Below, piece by piece: positions 48,846 to 57,523 of a DNA stretch of 64,000 nt; position 1 is the stretch's first letter; every line of letters starts with the position of its first letter. Both the position numbers and the translations under genes were made by a program. Source of the stretch: Saccharomonospora marina XMU15 (lineage in GTDB: Bacteria; Actinomycetota; Actinomycetes; Mycobacteriales; Pseudonocardiaceae); the NCBI RefSeq assembly GCF_000244955.1, contig NZ_CM001439.1, positions 4,583,234-4,647,233 on the forward strand. Direction: 5' to 3'. A model generated the notes under the pieces. That model saw nothing but the letters and a program-made list of their open reading frames with translations. It had not been told where the DNA came from and made no database searches.

Positions 48846-50840
48846 ATGGCCACGTATCTCGTCACAGGGGCGACCGGCTTCATCGGTCGCCACTTCACCC
48901 GGTCACTGCTGCGGCGCGAGGACACCGAGCACGTCACGCTGCTGGTGCGTGAGGCTTCCATGACCCGGCTGGCCGAGCTGGTCCGGCAGTGGCCGCACCC
49001 GGAGAAGACAACGCTGGTGGCAGGCGACCTCGCCGCCGAAGGGCTGGGAGTCGCCGAGCGCACGCGCGAGGAATTGCGGGGCAAGGTCGACCACGTCGTT
49101 CACCTCGCCGCGTTGTACGACCTGACCGCCGACGACGAGGACAGCGCGCGGGCCAACGTGGCAGGCACCAGAGGTGTCGTCGAACTGGCGGCGGACGTGC
49201 GGGCCGGATGCCTGCACCACGTCTCCTCGGTGGCGGTCGCCGGCGACTACGAGGGCGTGTTCACCGAGGAGATGTTCGACGCGGGGCAGCGCCTGCCCAC
49301 GCCGTACCACCGCACGAAGTTCGAGGCGGAACGACTGGTACGGGAGCAGGATCGCGTGCCGTGGCGGGTCTACCGGCCCGCCGTGGTCGTCGGACACTCC
49401 GAGACGGGCGAAATGGACAAGGTGGACGGTCCGTACTACTTCTTCAGTGGGATCAGCAGGCTTGCCTCGCTGCCGAGCCTGCCCGCGGTGGGACCCGACA
49501 TCGGCGACACCAACATCGTCCCCGTCGACTACGTGGCCAACGCACTGCTGGAACTGGTGACCAGGGACGGCCTTGACGGGCGTACCTTCCACCTGGTCAA
49601 CCCGAAACCGCAACCGGTGCTGGAGGTCTACAACGCCTTCGCCAGGGCCGCGGGGGCGCCGACCGTCCGGGTGCGGCTCGGCAGGCGGCTGTCCCTGGGC
49701 CTTGTGGAGGCGGCGCGGCTGAGCGAGCACGTGCCGGGCGTGTGTCTGGCACGCGATGCCGTTTTGGAGCGCCTCGGAATCCCGCCCGTACTGCTGCGCA
49801 CGCTCGCCTTCGCCCCGGTGTTCGCCTCGGCGCAGACCCGGCGGGTACTCGCGGGCTCCGGCGTCGACGTGCCGAACCTGGACAGCTACGCCGGTGTGCT
49901 GTGGCGGTACTGGCGGGAACACCTCGACCCGTTCCGCGCACGCAGGCCGGGTCCGCGCGGTGAACTGGACGGGCGCCGTGTCGCTATCACGGGTGCCTCG
50001 TCGGGTATCGGAAGGGCGACGGCGCTGAAGGTGGCGGCCGAGGGTGGCGTGGCACTGCTCGTCGCGCGCCGTGAGCACGAACTACATCAGGTGCGCGACG
50101 AGATCGTCGCCGCGGGCGGGCAGGCTTCGGTGTACCCGGCCGACCTGACCGACGAGGAGTCGGTGCGCAAGGCCGTCGACGCGATGCTCGCCGACCACGG
50201 GCACGTCGACATGCTGGTGAACAACGCGGGCCGCTCGATCCGGCGATCGATTCGGCTGTCCTACGACCGCTTCCACGACTACGAACGCGCGATGGCGATC
50301 AACTACTTCGGCGCGGTGCGGCTGATCCTGGCACTGCTACCGCATATGACGCGACGCAAGTTCGGCCATATCGTCAACGTCTCCTCGATCGGTGTGCAGG
50401 GAATCGCGCCGCGGTTCTCCGCCTACGTCGCCTCCAAGGCCGCGCTCGACTACTTCAGCAAGATCGCCGCTACCGAGACGCACGGCGACGGCGTCACGTT
50501 CACGACCATCCATATGCCGCTCGTGCGCACCCCCATGATCCGGCCGACCAAGATATACGACGCGTTTCCGACGAAATCCCCAGAACAGGCCGCCGACATG
50601 GTGGTAAAGGCGTTGCGGCGAAGGCCGAAGCACATCGGGACCCCGGAGGGCTATCTCATCCAGGTCGCCTACGCTGTGGCACCGGGACTTGTCAACGCCG
50701 TCGCATACGAGGGTTATCGGGTGTTTCCTGACTCCACCGCCGCGGGCGGATCGGGTCGGGTGAAACTCGGCAAGGGTGAGCGACACCTGTCGCGAGCCGC
50801 TGCGGCGCTGGTCAAACTGACCCGTGGGTTTCATTGGTAG
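48846..50840 (+). CDS. two-domain fatty acyl-CoA reductase (FcrA/AcrA1-like SDR fusion)
   Basis: 664 residues. Residues ~1-370 form an extended SDR domain of the male-sterility/NAD_binding_4 type (GATGFIGRHF; VAGDLAAEGLG; YHRTKFEAERL with the YxxxK pair). Residues ~375-640 are a classical SDR (GASSGIGRATAL; NNAGRS; VNVSSIG; YVASKAALDYF). This fusion matches the ~660-residue bacterial fatty acyl-CoA/fatty aldehyde reductases (Marinobacter FcrA, mycobacterial Rv3391), which make fatty alcohols for wax esters. Which half uses which substrate cannot be read from sequence. Confidence 0.83.
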   Translation: MATYLVTGATGFIGRHFTRSLLRREDTEHVTLLVREASMTRLAELVRQWPHPEKTTLVAGDLAAEGLGVAERTREELRGKVDHVVHLAALYDLTADDEDSARANVAGTRGVVELAADVRAGCLHHVSSVAVAGDYEGVFTEEMFDAGQRLPTPYHRTKFEAERLVREQDRVPWRVYRPAVVVGHSETGEMDKVDGPYYFFSGISRLASLPSLPAVGPDIGDTNIVPVDYVANALLELVTRDGLDGRTFHLVNPKPQPVLEVYNAFARAAGAPTVRVRLGRRLSLGLVEAARLSEHVPGVCLARDAVLERLGIPPVLLRTLAFAPVFASAQTRRVLAGSGVDVPNLDSYAGVLWRYWREHLDPFRARRPGPRGELDGRRVAITGASSGIGRATALKVAAEGGVALLVARREHELHQVRDEIVAAGGQASVYPADLTDEESVRKAVDAMLADHGHVDMLVNNAGRSIRRSIRLSYDRFHDYERAMAINYFGAVRLILALLPHMTRRKFGHIVNVSSIGVQGIAPRFSAYVASKAALDYFSKIAATETHGDGVTFTTIHMPLVRTPMIRPTKIYDAFPTKSPEQAADMVVKALRRRPKHIGTPEGYLIQVAYAVAPGLVNAVAYEGYRVFPDSTAAGGSGRVKLGKGERHLSRAAAALVKLTRGFHW

Positions 50841-50948
50841 AACCACCAATCCGCGCCGCGTGGGGCCAAATCTGGGATGGACAGACACCGATCACCCACT
50901 CGGCCAGCCTGACGATGACGAAACCAGGTTCGGGGGTACGGTCTGGGC

Positions 50949-51863
50949 ATGGCTTCCGACCACGACAACCGGCTGCTCCCGCTGCGAAGGGAGTTCGGCC
51001 AGGCATGGCACGGATTCGACCGCAATCAGGTGGCGCAGTACCTCGATCACCTCGAGACGCAGTTGCGCAGGCTCATGGCGGAGCGCGATTCCGCCGCCGC
51101 GCGCACGACCGCGGTTTCTCGCGAGCTGGAAAGCGCGAAAGCCGAGATCGCCGAACTGCGGGAACGGGTCGAGGAGCTGAAGAAGCCGCCGGAGCGCATC
51201 GAGGATCTCGACGAGCGGATGCGCAGAACCGTGGAGCTGGCCAACACCCAGGCCGGGGAGATCGTCGCTCGCGCCGAGGCGGCCGCGGAGCAGAACTGGG
51301 CACGCAGCAGCGAGGTGTCCAACAAGCTGCACGAGCGCTACATGAAGTTGCTGGAGACGCTCGACGGGCACGCCGAAGCGCTGCAGCGCGAGCACGAGGA
51401 CGCGCTCGCCTCCACCAGGGCCGAGGTGGAGCGCATGACCACCGAGGCGGTGCAGCGGCGCGAGCAGTTGGACGCAGAGGCAGAGCAGAAGCGGCGCGCC
51501 ATCGAGACCGAGTTCGAGTCGAGGATGGCGACCGAGCGCCAGGCACTCGAACAAGAGATCACCGAGCAGCGGGAGTCGAGCAGGCGCGACGCGGAGCGGC
51601 GCGTCGCGGAGGCAACCGCGGAGGCCAAGCGGCTTGTCGAGGAAGCTACCGAGAAGGCGAGCAAGTTGGTCAGGGAGGCCACGGAGGAGGCCGAGCGGCG
51701 AACCGCCGAGGCCAACGCCACGGTCACCCGCCTTACCAAGATCCGCGAGGAGGCCCGCGCCAGGCTCAGGGAGGCCGACGAGGTGTTGCAGCAGGGCGAA
51801 TCCGCGCTGCACCCGGTGCAGGAGGAGGACACCGAGCTGGCGAAGGCACAGCCGGGGTCGTGA
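50949..51863 (+). CDS. DivIVA-like coiled-coil protein
   Basis: 304 residues. The N-terminus (RREFGQAWHGFDRNQVAQYLDHLETQLRRL) resembles the membrane-curvature-sensing DivIVA domain. Almost all the rest is continuous coiled coil rich in Glu, Ala and Arg (AERDSAAARTTAVSREL; EEATEKASKLVREATEEAE). The protein is likely cytoskeletal, in the group of Wag31, Scy and FilP scaffolds or the so-called cellulose-binding coiled-coil proteins of actinobacteria, acting in polar growth or septum placement. No other domain is present. Confidence 0.75.
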   Translation: MASDHDNRLLPLRREFGQAWHGFDRNQVAQYLDHLETQLRRLMAERDSAAARTTAVSRELESAKAEIAELRERVEELKKPPERIEDLDERMRRTVELANTQAGEIVARAEAAAEQNWARSSEVSNKLHERYMKLLETLDGHAEALQREHEDALASTRAEVERMTTEAVQRREQLDAEAEQKRRAIETEFESRMATERQALEQEITEQRESSRRDAERRVAEATAEAKRLVEEATEKASKLVREATEEAERRTAEANATVTRLTKIREEARARLREADEVLQQGESALHPVQEEDTELAKAQPGS

Positions 51864-52060
51864 GGGTGTGGCGGCGCGCTCACGACCCGACACGTGGTCA
51901 AGTGCGGCGCCGGAGCGCGCATAATGCCATGCTTCAACCTTCGGCCGTGCCCGACCGGCGAAGAATATGCGGAGTGTGACGAGAAAGACTTCACTCTCAT
52001 CACTTCGCCGGGTAGAGAGTTACCGGTCGGAAGTCATACCGTGCACTGGTCAGGAAAGGG

Positions 52061-52450
52061 GTGACCTTGACAGACCGGTCCGTGGAGGTCTCCGTCGACG
52101 CGGAACCAGAGTTGGTTCCGGTGATCCGCAATGTCGCGGCCGACCTTGCAATTCGGATGGACCTACAACTCGACACCATCGCTGACCTGCGACTGGCCGT
52201 CGACGAGGCCTGCGGGCTGCTGCTCAAACAGGCCGCGACCCCGACGACGCTGCGCTGCCGCTTCACGCTTTCCGAACACACCATCACCGCGCGCGCGGAG
52301 GTCGCGTGCGAGGACGGCGCGACCCCGCCACAGGAGGGCTTCAGCTGGCACGTGTTGAACGCGCTCGTCCGCGAGGTGCGCAGCCAGACGATCAGGGAAT
52401 CGGACGGAGCCCCGGTAGCCGTGATCGAACTGGCGGTCAGTGACGCCTAG
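52061..52450 (+). CDS. anti-sigma factor of the RsbW/UsfX type, orphan
   Basis: 129 residues. The segments IADLRLAVDEACGLLL and EGFSWHVLNALVREV closely resemble mycobacterial RsbW/UsfX, which holds SigF. The ATP-binding N-box Asn and the Gly-rich boxes of GHKL kinases are not visible, as in UsfX, so kinase activity is doubtful. The expected sigma factor gene, which follows rsbW in mycobacteria, is absent: the next 450 bp are non-coding and then the strand changes. The GTG at 52061 is very close to AGGAAAGGG; the TTG at 52067 is an alternative start. Confidence 0.78.
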   Translation: MTLTDRSVEVSVDAEPELVPVIRNVAADLAIRMDLQLDTIADLRLAVDEACGLLLKQAATPTTLRCRFTLSEHTITARAEVACEDGATPPQEGFSWHVLNALVREVRSQTIRESDGAPVAVIELAVSDA

Positions 52451-52898
52451 CTTGAGTTCCTGATGTCCAGGTGGTTGGCGGGAACGAAGCCGATCATGGG
52501 TGAGGCCGCCGGTTGATCAGCGGGTAAGACCGCGACACCCACTGCCGCGCGCCCCTGTTCGCATTCAGGAAGCAGTTCTGCCTGCCTGGTGCGTCGGGCC
52601 AGCGCCTTACCGGCCTCACTGACGCGATGCAGTGCTGCGACGGACCATCCGCACGCTGGTCGTCGAAGCGTCCCTTGCCCGGCGGGTCGAGGTGATCCGG
52701 CCGCGCCGTGCCGTAACCGCCCCACCCCGCCGAGGCGCTGGCCGCCGGTTCCTAGCCACAGTGGACATTCAGCCCTGACTGGCTCATCGACGGCCCACCT
52801 TCACCGGAGCAACGGGCACGCCGCCTCACGCTGAGGGCATGGACCGCGACGGCGAACTGGGCGCAGCCTCGCCGAACTGCCGCAGGCCAAAGCCGCGA
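52451..52898. other. 448-bp region without a recognised gene
   Basis: The region between the RsbW-like gene and the CGNR gene. A minus-strand open frame at 52447-52725 includes VSEAGKALARRTRQAELLPE, which vaguely resembles the wing and helix of MarR-type regulators, but it has no good start and no full domain. It may be decayed coding DNA at an insertion boundary. Confidence 0.35.
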
Positions 52899-53480
52899 TC
52901 AGCTCCCACCGCCACCAGACTGCCTTTGCCGTTGGTAGTGGCGGGATGCCTTGGCGCGGTTGCCGCAACTGGCCATGGAGCACCAGCGGCGGAGGCCGTT
53001 CTTGGACACGTCGTAGAAGTACAGGACGCAGTCGGGGTGGGCGCAGCGCCGGATGCGGGTCGGATCGTTTTCCAGCAAGCGCAGATAGTCGGCGGCGGCG
53101 AGCCAGGCGGGCAGCTGGCCGGGTGGGTCGGTCTCCACCACGGATTCGGGACCGTCGGGGCCGAGCGACCGACGGAGCCTGCCGTGGCCCAACGTCCGGT
53201 TGAGTACCGCACGTGCCTCGGCTGAGTCTTCGTCGCCCTCCACCAGTGACCACAGCGCGTCACGAACCTCCCGCAGAACGTCAAGCGCCTGCTGATCGGC
53301 AGCGACGCGTTCTGCCAGGCCAACCGACCTCAGCCAGACGGCGAGACCAGCAACCGTCTCCAGCAGGTCCTGTCGAACGCCTTGGTCGTTCCAGCGAGTG
53401 TTCAGCAGATCGAGAGAGAGCGGCTCGCCCTTCAGTGGACGAGGGTCTGCGGCGGTTTCCTGGCTCGGACTTCCCGACAA
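52899..53480 (-). CDS. CGNR zinc-finger (ABATE) protein, probable regulator
   Basis: 193 residues. The N-terminal ABATE domain begins GEPLSLDLLNTRW, and the C-terminal zinc finger reads RRCAHPDCVLYFYDVSKNG followed by RRWCSMASCGNRAKASRHYQR, with four Cys and the CGNR signature. Proteins of this group are considered stress-related transcription regulators, though few are studied. The TTG at 53480 has AAGGAGG at a good distance; further upstream starts would cover the operators. It faces a divergent redox operon and probably controls it. Confidence 0.85.
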   Translation of the reverse strand: MSGSPSQETAADPRPLKGEPLSLDLLNTRWNDQGVRQDLLETVAGLAVWLRSVGLAERVAADQQALDVLREVRDALWSLVEGDEDSAEARAVLNRTLGHGRLRRSLGPDGPESVVETDPPGQLPAWLAAADYLRLLENDPTRIRRCAHPDCVLYFYDVSKNGLRRWCSMASCGNRAKASRHYQRQRQSGGGGS

Positions 53481-53547
53481 GCTCCTGCCTCCTTCTCGTC
53501 GCTGCCAGTTGGCCACGTGGACCACCGGCGATCGATCACACCAGGAG

Positions 53548-53620
53548 TCTAACCGGTCAACTTGGAAACAATGGTTGACCATCGCTCGTCTAACCTTTAT
53601 TGTCAACTTCACTGGTTAGA
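53548..53620. promoter_or_regulatory. two tandem dyads TCTAACC-N18-GGTT between CGNR gene and redox operon
   Basis: TCTAACC at 53548-53554 and GGTTGAC at 53573-53579 have an 18-bp spacer; TCTAACC at 53589-53595 and GGTTAGA at 53614-53620 have the same 18-bp spacer. The second dyad is perfect and extends to GCTCGTCTAACC / GGTTAGATGAGC (11 of 12). The copies are 41 bp apart. A further perfect repeat GGTCAAC/GTTGACC (53555-53561, 53574-53580) sits inside the first. Confidence 0.7.
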
Positions 53621-53661
53621 TGAGCCCGGCCAAGGGGCCGGCTCGACCCCGGAGGTATGTG

Positions 53662-54126
53662 ATGGGACAGTCCGCTGGCATCAAGTCGCTGCAGACGGGC
53701 CACGTCGGCCTCAACGTGACGGACATCGAGCGATCGCTGCCGTTCTACGTCGAGGCCTTCGGGTTCGAGGTACTCGCCGAAGGCAAGGACGAGGGGCGCC
53801 GTTGGGCCCTTCTCGGCCGCGAAGGACGTCTTCTGGTGACCCTGTGGCAGCAGAGCGAAGCCGGCTTCACCACTTCCTCGGCGGGGCTTCACCATCTGTC
53901 CTTCCAGGTGGAGACGATCGAGGAGGTCAGGGCCGCCGAGCAGGTGCTGCGTCGGCTGAACGCTGCCTTCCAGTACGACGGCGTCGTGCCGCACGGCGAG
54001 GGCGTGGCCTCCGGCGGCATCTTCTTCAGCGACCCCGACGGCATCCGACTGGAGATCTACGCGCCCACCGGTGCGGACAGCGCGCCTGCGCCGACAGGTG
54101 CCGCCCCTACCTGCGGCTTCTTCTAA
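53662..54126 (+). CDS. VOC family (glyoxalase/bleomycin resistance-like) protein
   Basis: 154 residues with one vicinal-oxygen-chelate unit pair: TGHVGLNVTDIERSLPFYVEAFGFEV, GLHHLSFQVETIEEV and the late strand FFSDPDGIRLEIYAPTG. The His and Glu positions (HVGLNV, HHLSF, LEIYA) are consistent with a metal site. Such proteins act as dioxygenases, isomerases, glyoxalases or drug binders; the substrate is not readable. A short Ala/Pro-rich tail ends CGFF. The ATG follows GGAGG. First gene of the operon. Confidence 0.85.
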   Translation: MGQSAGIKSLQTGHVGLNVTDIERSLPFYVEAFGFEVLAEGKDEGRRWALLGREGRLLVTLWQQSEAGFTTSSAGLHHLSFQVETIEEVRAAEQVLRRLNAAFQYDGVVPHGEGVASGGIFFSDPDGIRLEIYAPTGADSAPAPTGAAPTCGFF

Positions 54127-54217
54127 ACGGTCAAGCAGCCGTGCTGTCGGCCGGTTGCCCGCAGGCAGCCGCCGACGGCGCGGCCTTGGAACGCGAAACA
54201 GGGAAAGGAACGACACC

Positions 54218-55150
54218 GTGGCAGCCGTTTATCACGCAGGCGAACGGGCCGTGCAGGAGCGCGCAGGTGTGCTCGATCAAGCGGGGTTCTCCTCGCGCGC
54301 CATCCAGGCCCGCATTCCGGCCGTGGCCCAGGACTTTCTTCGCGAACAAGTCGTCCTGGTGCTCGGCGCGACCGACCGGCACGGGCAGGTCTGGGCTTGC
54401 CTGCTGACAGGAGCGCCCGGATTTCTACGGGCCGAAGGGGATGCAGGGCTGGTCATCGACGCGCATCCCGTTCCCGGCGACCCCCTTCACCCCGAATTCG
54501 TGGGTACCGACGCCCCCGTGCACGTGGGGGTGATCGCCATCGAGCCCGCCAGCAGGCGTCGTATGCGAATGAACGGCCGCGCCACCACGACCAGCTCCGG
54601 AATCCGCGTGGTGCTCGACCAGGTATACGCCAACTGCCCCAAGTACATTCAGAAGCGGCAGCCACGGTGGACGCCGACCAACCCTGCCGCCCCACTGCGC
54701 GCCCGCGGGCTCGCCGACCGCCAGATCGCACTCATCTCCCAGGCCGATACCTTTTTCATCGCGACGGCAGACCGAAACGGCAACGCCGACGCCTCACACC
54801 GCGGTGGCAGCCCAAGCTTCGTCGAAGTGATCTCGTCCACCCGGCTGCGCTGGCCCGACTACGTCGGCAACGCGATGTTCGCAACCCTCGGCAACATCGA
54901 GGTCAACCCCGCGGCCGGACTACTCTTCCCCGACTGGGAGACCGGCAACACACTCCAGCTCACCGGGACCGCGCGGGTCGACTGGGACCCCGACCAGGCG
55001 GCAGCCTTCCCCGGAGCGCAGCGACTGGTCGAATTCACCATCACCGAGGTCGTCGAAATCCCCGGGGCCAGCCCGCTGCGCTGGAGCGCACCGGTCTATT
55101 CACGCTTCAACCCGCGACCCGTGCGCCCGTCACTCGCCCACGAACTGTGA
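54218..55150 (+). CDS. PNPOx-fold (pyridoxamine 5'-phosphate oxidase-like) flavoprotein
   Basis: 310 residues. It begins VYHAGERAVQERAGVLDQA and contains two split-barrel regions: one around QVVLVLGATDRHGQVWACLL and the other around ADTFFIATADRNGNADASHRGG, where FMN contacts are expected. The same N-terminal pattern occurs, from memory, in larger proteins where a PNPOx domain is fused to a ferredoxin reductase and a ferredoxin. Here those parts are encoded by the next two genes. It is therefore probably an FMN reductase or oxidase fed by that chain. The GTG at 54218 follows AAAGGAA. Confidence 0.8.
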   Translation: MAAVYHAGERAVQERAGVLDQAGFSSRAIQARIPAVAQDFLREQVVLVLGATDRHGQVWACLLTGAPGFLRAEGDAGLVIDAHPVPGDPLHPEFVGTDAPVHVGVIAIEPASRRRMRMNGRATTTSSGIRVVLDQVYANCPKYIQKRQPRWTPTNPAAPLRARGLADRQIALISQADTFFIATADRNGNADASHRGGSPSFVEVISSTRLRWPDYVGNAMFATLGNIEVNPAAGLLFPDWETGNTLQLTGTARVDWDPDQAAAFPGAQRLVEFTITEVVEIPGASPLRWSAPVYSRFNPRPVRPSLAHEL

Positions 55151-55166
55151 GGGTCAACGATCAACC

Positions 55167-55391
55167 ATGAGAATCCATGTGGACATGGATCTGTGCCAAA
55201 GTCACGGGCAGTGTGTCTTCGCCTCCCCTGAGGTGTTCTCCTTCGACGACGACGACAACCTCGTCCACGCACAGACCCCCGACGAAACCCTGCGCGACGC
55301 CGTGGTCAGGGCGGCGGCAGCCTGCCCGGTCCGTGCCATCCGCATCGACGGCCCGGAGCGCGGCGACGCCAGCGGTGAAGCTGTCGCATGA
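55167..55391 (+). CDS. 3Fe-4S ferredoxin
   Basis: 74 residues. The cluster motif is CQSHGQC (Cys10, His13, Cys16) and a late CP (ACPVRAI, Cys near 54), so the second Cys of a 4Fe-4S site is His, as in P450-type 3Fe-4S ferredoxins. The middle is acidic (FSFDDDDN). The ATG at 55167 starts 16 bp after the PNPOx gene. Its stop overlaps the reductase ATG by 4 bp. No cytochrome P450 gene is in the window. Confidence 0.92.
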   Translation: MRIHVDMDLCQSHGQCVFASPEVFSFDDDDNLVHAQTPDETLRDAVVRAAAACPVRAIRIDGPERGDASGEAVA

Positions 55392-56587
55392 GCTCTCGAT
55401 TCGACGGGCCCGGAATCCTCGTCATCGGTGCGTCGCTGGCCGGGCTGCGCGCCTGCACGGCTCTGCGCAGCCTGGGGTACGAGGGCCGCCTGACAGTCAT
55501 CGGAGACGAACCCCATCCCCCGTACGACCGCCCGCCCCTCTCCAAGGAGTTCCTCACCCAGCCAGCCCACCGTGTGGACCTGCCGCTGCCCGTCGGGCTC
55601 GACATCACCTGGCAGCTCGGCCGGCGGGCGACCGGGCTGGACCTCGCCGCACGCACCGTGGAAATGGCCGACGGGACCCGCGTCCCCTTCGATGGCCTCG
55701 TCATCGCGACCGGCTCCACCGCCCGGCCCTGGCCCGCAGCCGTGCCTGCGGGCGTACACACCCTGCGTAGCCTGGACGACGCACACGCCCTGCGCAAAGC
55801 CCTACACCGCGGTGGCGGCCGGCTGTTGGTTATCGGGGCCGGGTTCATCGGCAGCGAGATCTCGGCAACCGCCCGTGGCGCCGGACTCCCGGTCACCCTC
55901 GTGGAACCGCAACCACAGCCGCTGCGGCGCGCGGTCGGAGAGGCCGCAGGCGGGTTCGTCGCCACGCTTCACCGAAGGGCAGGCGTGGACCTCAGAACAT
56001 CGACTACGGTGCTGTCCCTGACTGGCGACCGGAAACTCACCGGAGCCCGCCTCTCCGATGGGACGGACGTGAACGCGGCGGTTGCCGTGCTCGCCCTGGG
56101 CTCGCTGCCTTCCACCGACTGGTTGACCGGCTCCGGCCTGTGCATCGAGGGCGGAGTCCTGTGCGACCGGCACGCCCGCGCACTCCGCCAGGACGGAACA
56201 CCTGCCCCTGCAGTGGTGGCCGCCGGCGACGTCACCCGCTGGCCCCACCCATGGGCGAAGAACCCCGGCATCACGCTGGGACACTGGAGCAACGCCGCCG
56301 AGCAAGCCGAAACGGCCGCGCGATCGCTGCTCAACCCCGAGGCACCCGCGGACTACCGCCCCGTCCCATCGTTCTGGTCCGATCAGTACGACGTCAAGTT
56401 CCGCTCCGTCGGGCTTCCCGCGCTTGCCGACTCGGTCGACGTACGCGAGAACGACCCCGACGCACGCCGACTGGATATCGCCTACTACCAGCAAGGCCGC
56501 CTGATTGGAGCGCTCACCGGCAACCGGGTTGGCAGGATCGCTGCTTACCGTGAGCAACTCGCCGCGGAGCTTCGCGCCCTTCGCTGA
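55388..56587 (+). CDS. NAD(P)H-dependent ferredoxin reductase (FAD)
   Basis: 399 residues. FAD motif ILVIGASLAGLRACTALRSL, then GDEPHPPYDRPPLSKEFL; NAD(P)-binding motif LVIGAGFIGSEISATA at ~150-165; late FAD motif VVAAGDVTRWPHP. The C-terminal domain (VPSFWSDQYDVKFRSVGLP) is that of the BphA4/putidaredoxin-reductase family. It should reduce the adjacent ferredoxin. ATGA overlap with that gene gives tight coupling. Confidence 0.93.
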   Translation: MSSRFDGPGILVIGASLAGLRACTALRSLGYEGRLTVIGDEPHPPYDRPPLSKEFLTQPAHRVDLPLPVGLDITWQLGRRATGLDLAARTVEMADGTRVPFDGLVIATGSTARPWPAAVPAGVHTLRSLDDAHALRKALHRGGGRLLVIGAGFIGSEISATARGAGLPVTLVEPQPQPLRRAVGEAAGGFVATLHRRAGVDLRTSTTVLSLTGDRKLTGARLSDGTDVNAAVAVLALGSLPSTDWLTGSGLCIEGGVLCDRHARALRQDGTPAPAVVAAGDVTRWPHPWAKNPGITLGHWSNAAEQAETAARSLLNPEAPADYRPVPSFWSDQYDVKFRSVGLPALADSVDVRENDPDARRLDIAYYQQGRLIGALTGNRVGRIAAYREQLAAELRALR

Positions 56588-56843
56588 CTGCTGCGCAGCG
56601 GCGAACCAGTGGCTGCAAGACACCTTGCGCTGGTTGCTGAAACACCGCCAGCACGATCTCTGCGCCCACACGTCGGCGGCCGTAGCACCGCGAAGAACAG
56701 AAGGTAGCTTCCGGCCTCAGCGAGTCAGGAGCGGTGTCGAGCTGCTCCGTGCCGGCGTACCGCAGTGCTCGGCCGCTACCGGAACGGCTCAGGGTACAGC
56801 CGATTCACGGAACCGACCCCACCGCGACCGACGTCTGATCAGC

Positions 56844-57482
56844 ATGTTCGTGATCGCACTGGTGGCGGGTGCTCTCGCCCTGCTCTTCGCCTTCCTCGGT
56901 ACCCGGGACCAGCGAGAACTGTGGTGGAGCCTGTCCGCACCCTGGCACGCTGACCCGAAGGCGAACGAACCGTCCGACGCCGCCTTCACGGCGCGCCGCG
57001 TCGGCTGGTTCGTCGCCGCCGCCACGATGGCCACCGGCGCGGTGCTTGCGTTCGACTCCGCGCGACAACTGTCGCTCAGCGGCGGCGAGGTACGGCAGGC
57101 CGCGGAGGAAGCCGCGCGGGCACTGGCCTCGGACGAGGACGGCGTGCTGGTCGGCGGCGTGACCTTCGACAGCTTCCAGCCCTACGTCGAGGATGCGGTA
57201 CGGCAATCGGCCACAGCGCAGGACAATGCCGTCACGCTGGGAGTGTCGAGGGCCGACACCGAGGTCCCCGGCGGCGAAGCGGGCAGCGCGACGCGCGAGG
57301 GTGGCCAACTCGTCGAGCACTACGCGATCACAGGCGACGGCGAGGACCGAGCCTGCCTCACGGTGATGGGCACGAACCTCGGCGAGCAGACCTCGCTCTA
57401 CCCCGTGAGCTCCGACGCCATACCCGCGACCTACTCCTACCGGCTCTCGGCGTCCGTTTCGGACGGAGCATGCCCGAATTGA
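56844..57482 (+). CDS. hypothetical two-helix membrane protein
   Basis: 212 residues, not assigned to a family. Helix 1 is FVIALVAGALALLFAFLG, followed by a polar stretch (DQRELWWSLSAPWHADPKANEPS) and helix 2 (GWFVAAATMATGAVLAF). The remaining ~145 residues are predicted outside, acidic, and end with a pair of Cys (RACLTVMG and GACPN). The ATG at 56844 lacks a clear ribosome binding site, so the start is uncertain. It is downstream of the redox operon with a 256-bp gap and converges on the stressosome cassette. Confidence 0.6.
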   Translation: MFVIALVAGALALLFAFLGTRDQRELWWSLSAPWHADPKANEPSDAAFTARRVGWFVAAATMATGAVLAFDSARQLSLSGGEVRQAAEEAARALASDEDGVLVGGVTFDSFQPYVEDAVRQSATAQDNAVTLGVSRADTEVPGGEAGSATREGGQLVEHYAITGDGEDRACLTVMGTNLGEQTSLYPVSSDAIPATYSYRLSASVSDGACPN

Positions 57483-57523
57483 AGCGGCTCGCGCCGATGA
57501 CCGTCGCGACAGGACAGCCGAGG

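Noticed and set aside
52447-52725. MarR-like gene on the minus strand after the RsbW-like gene
   Set aside because: Only a short stretch is suggestive; there is no complete winged-helix domain and no convincing start site.
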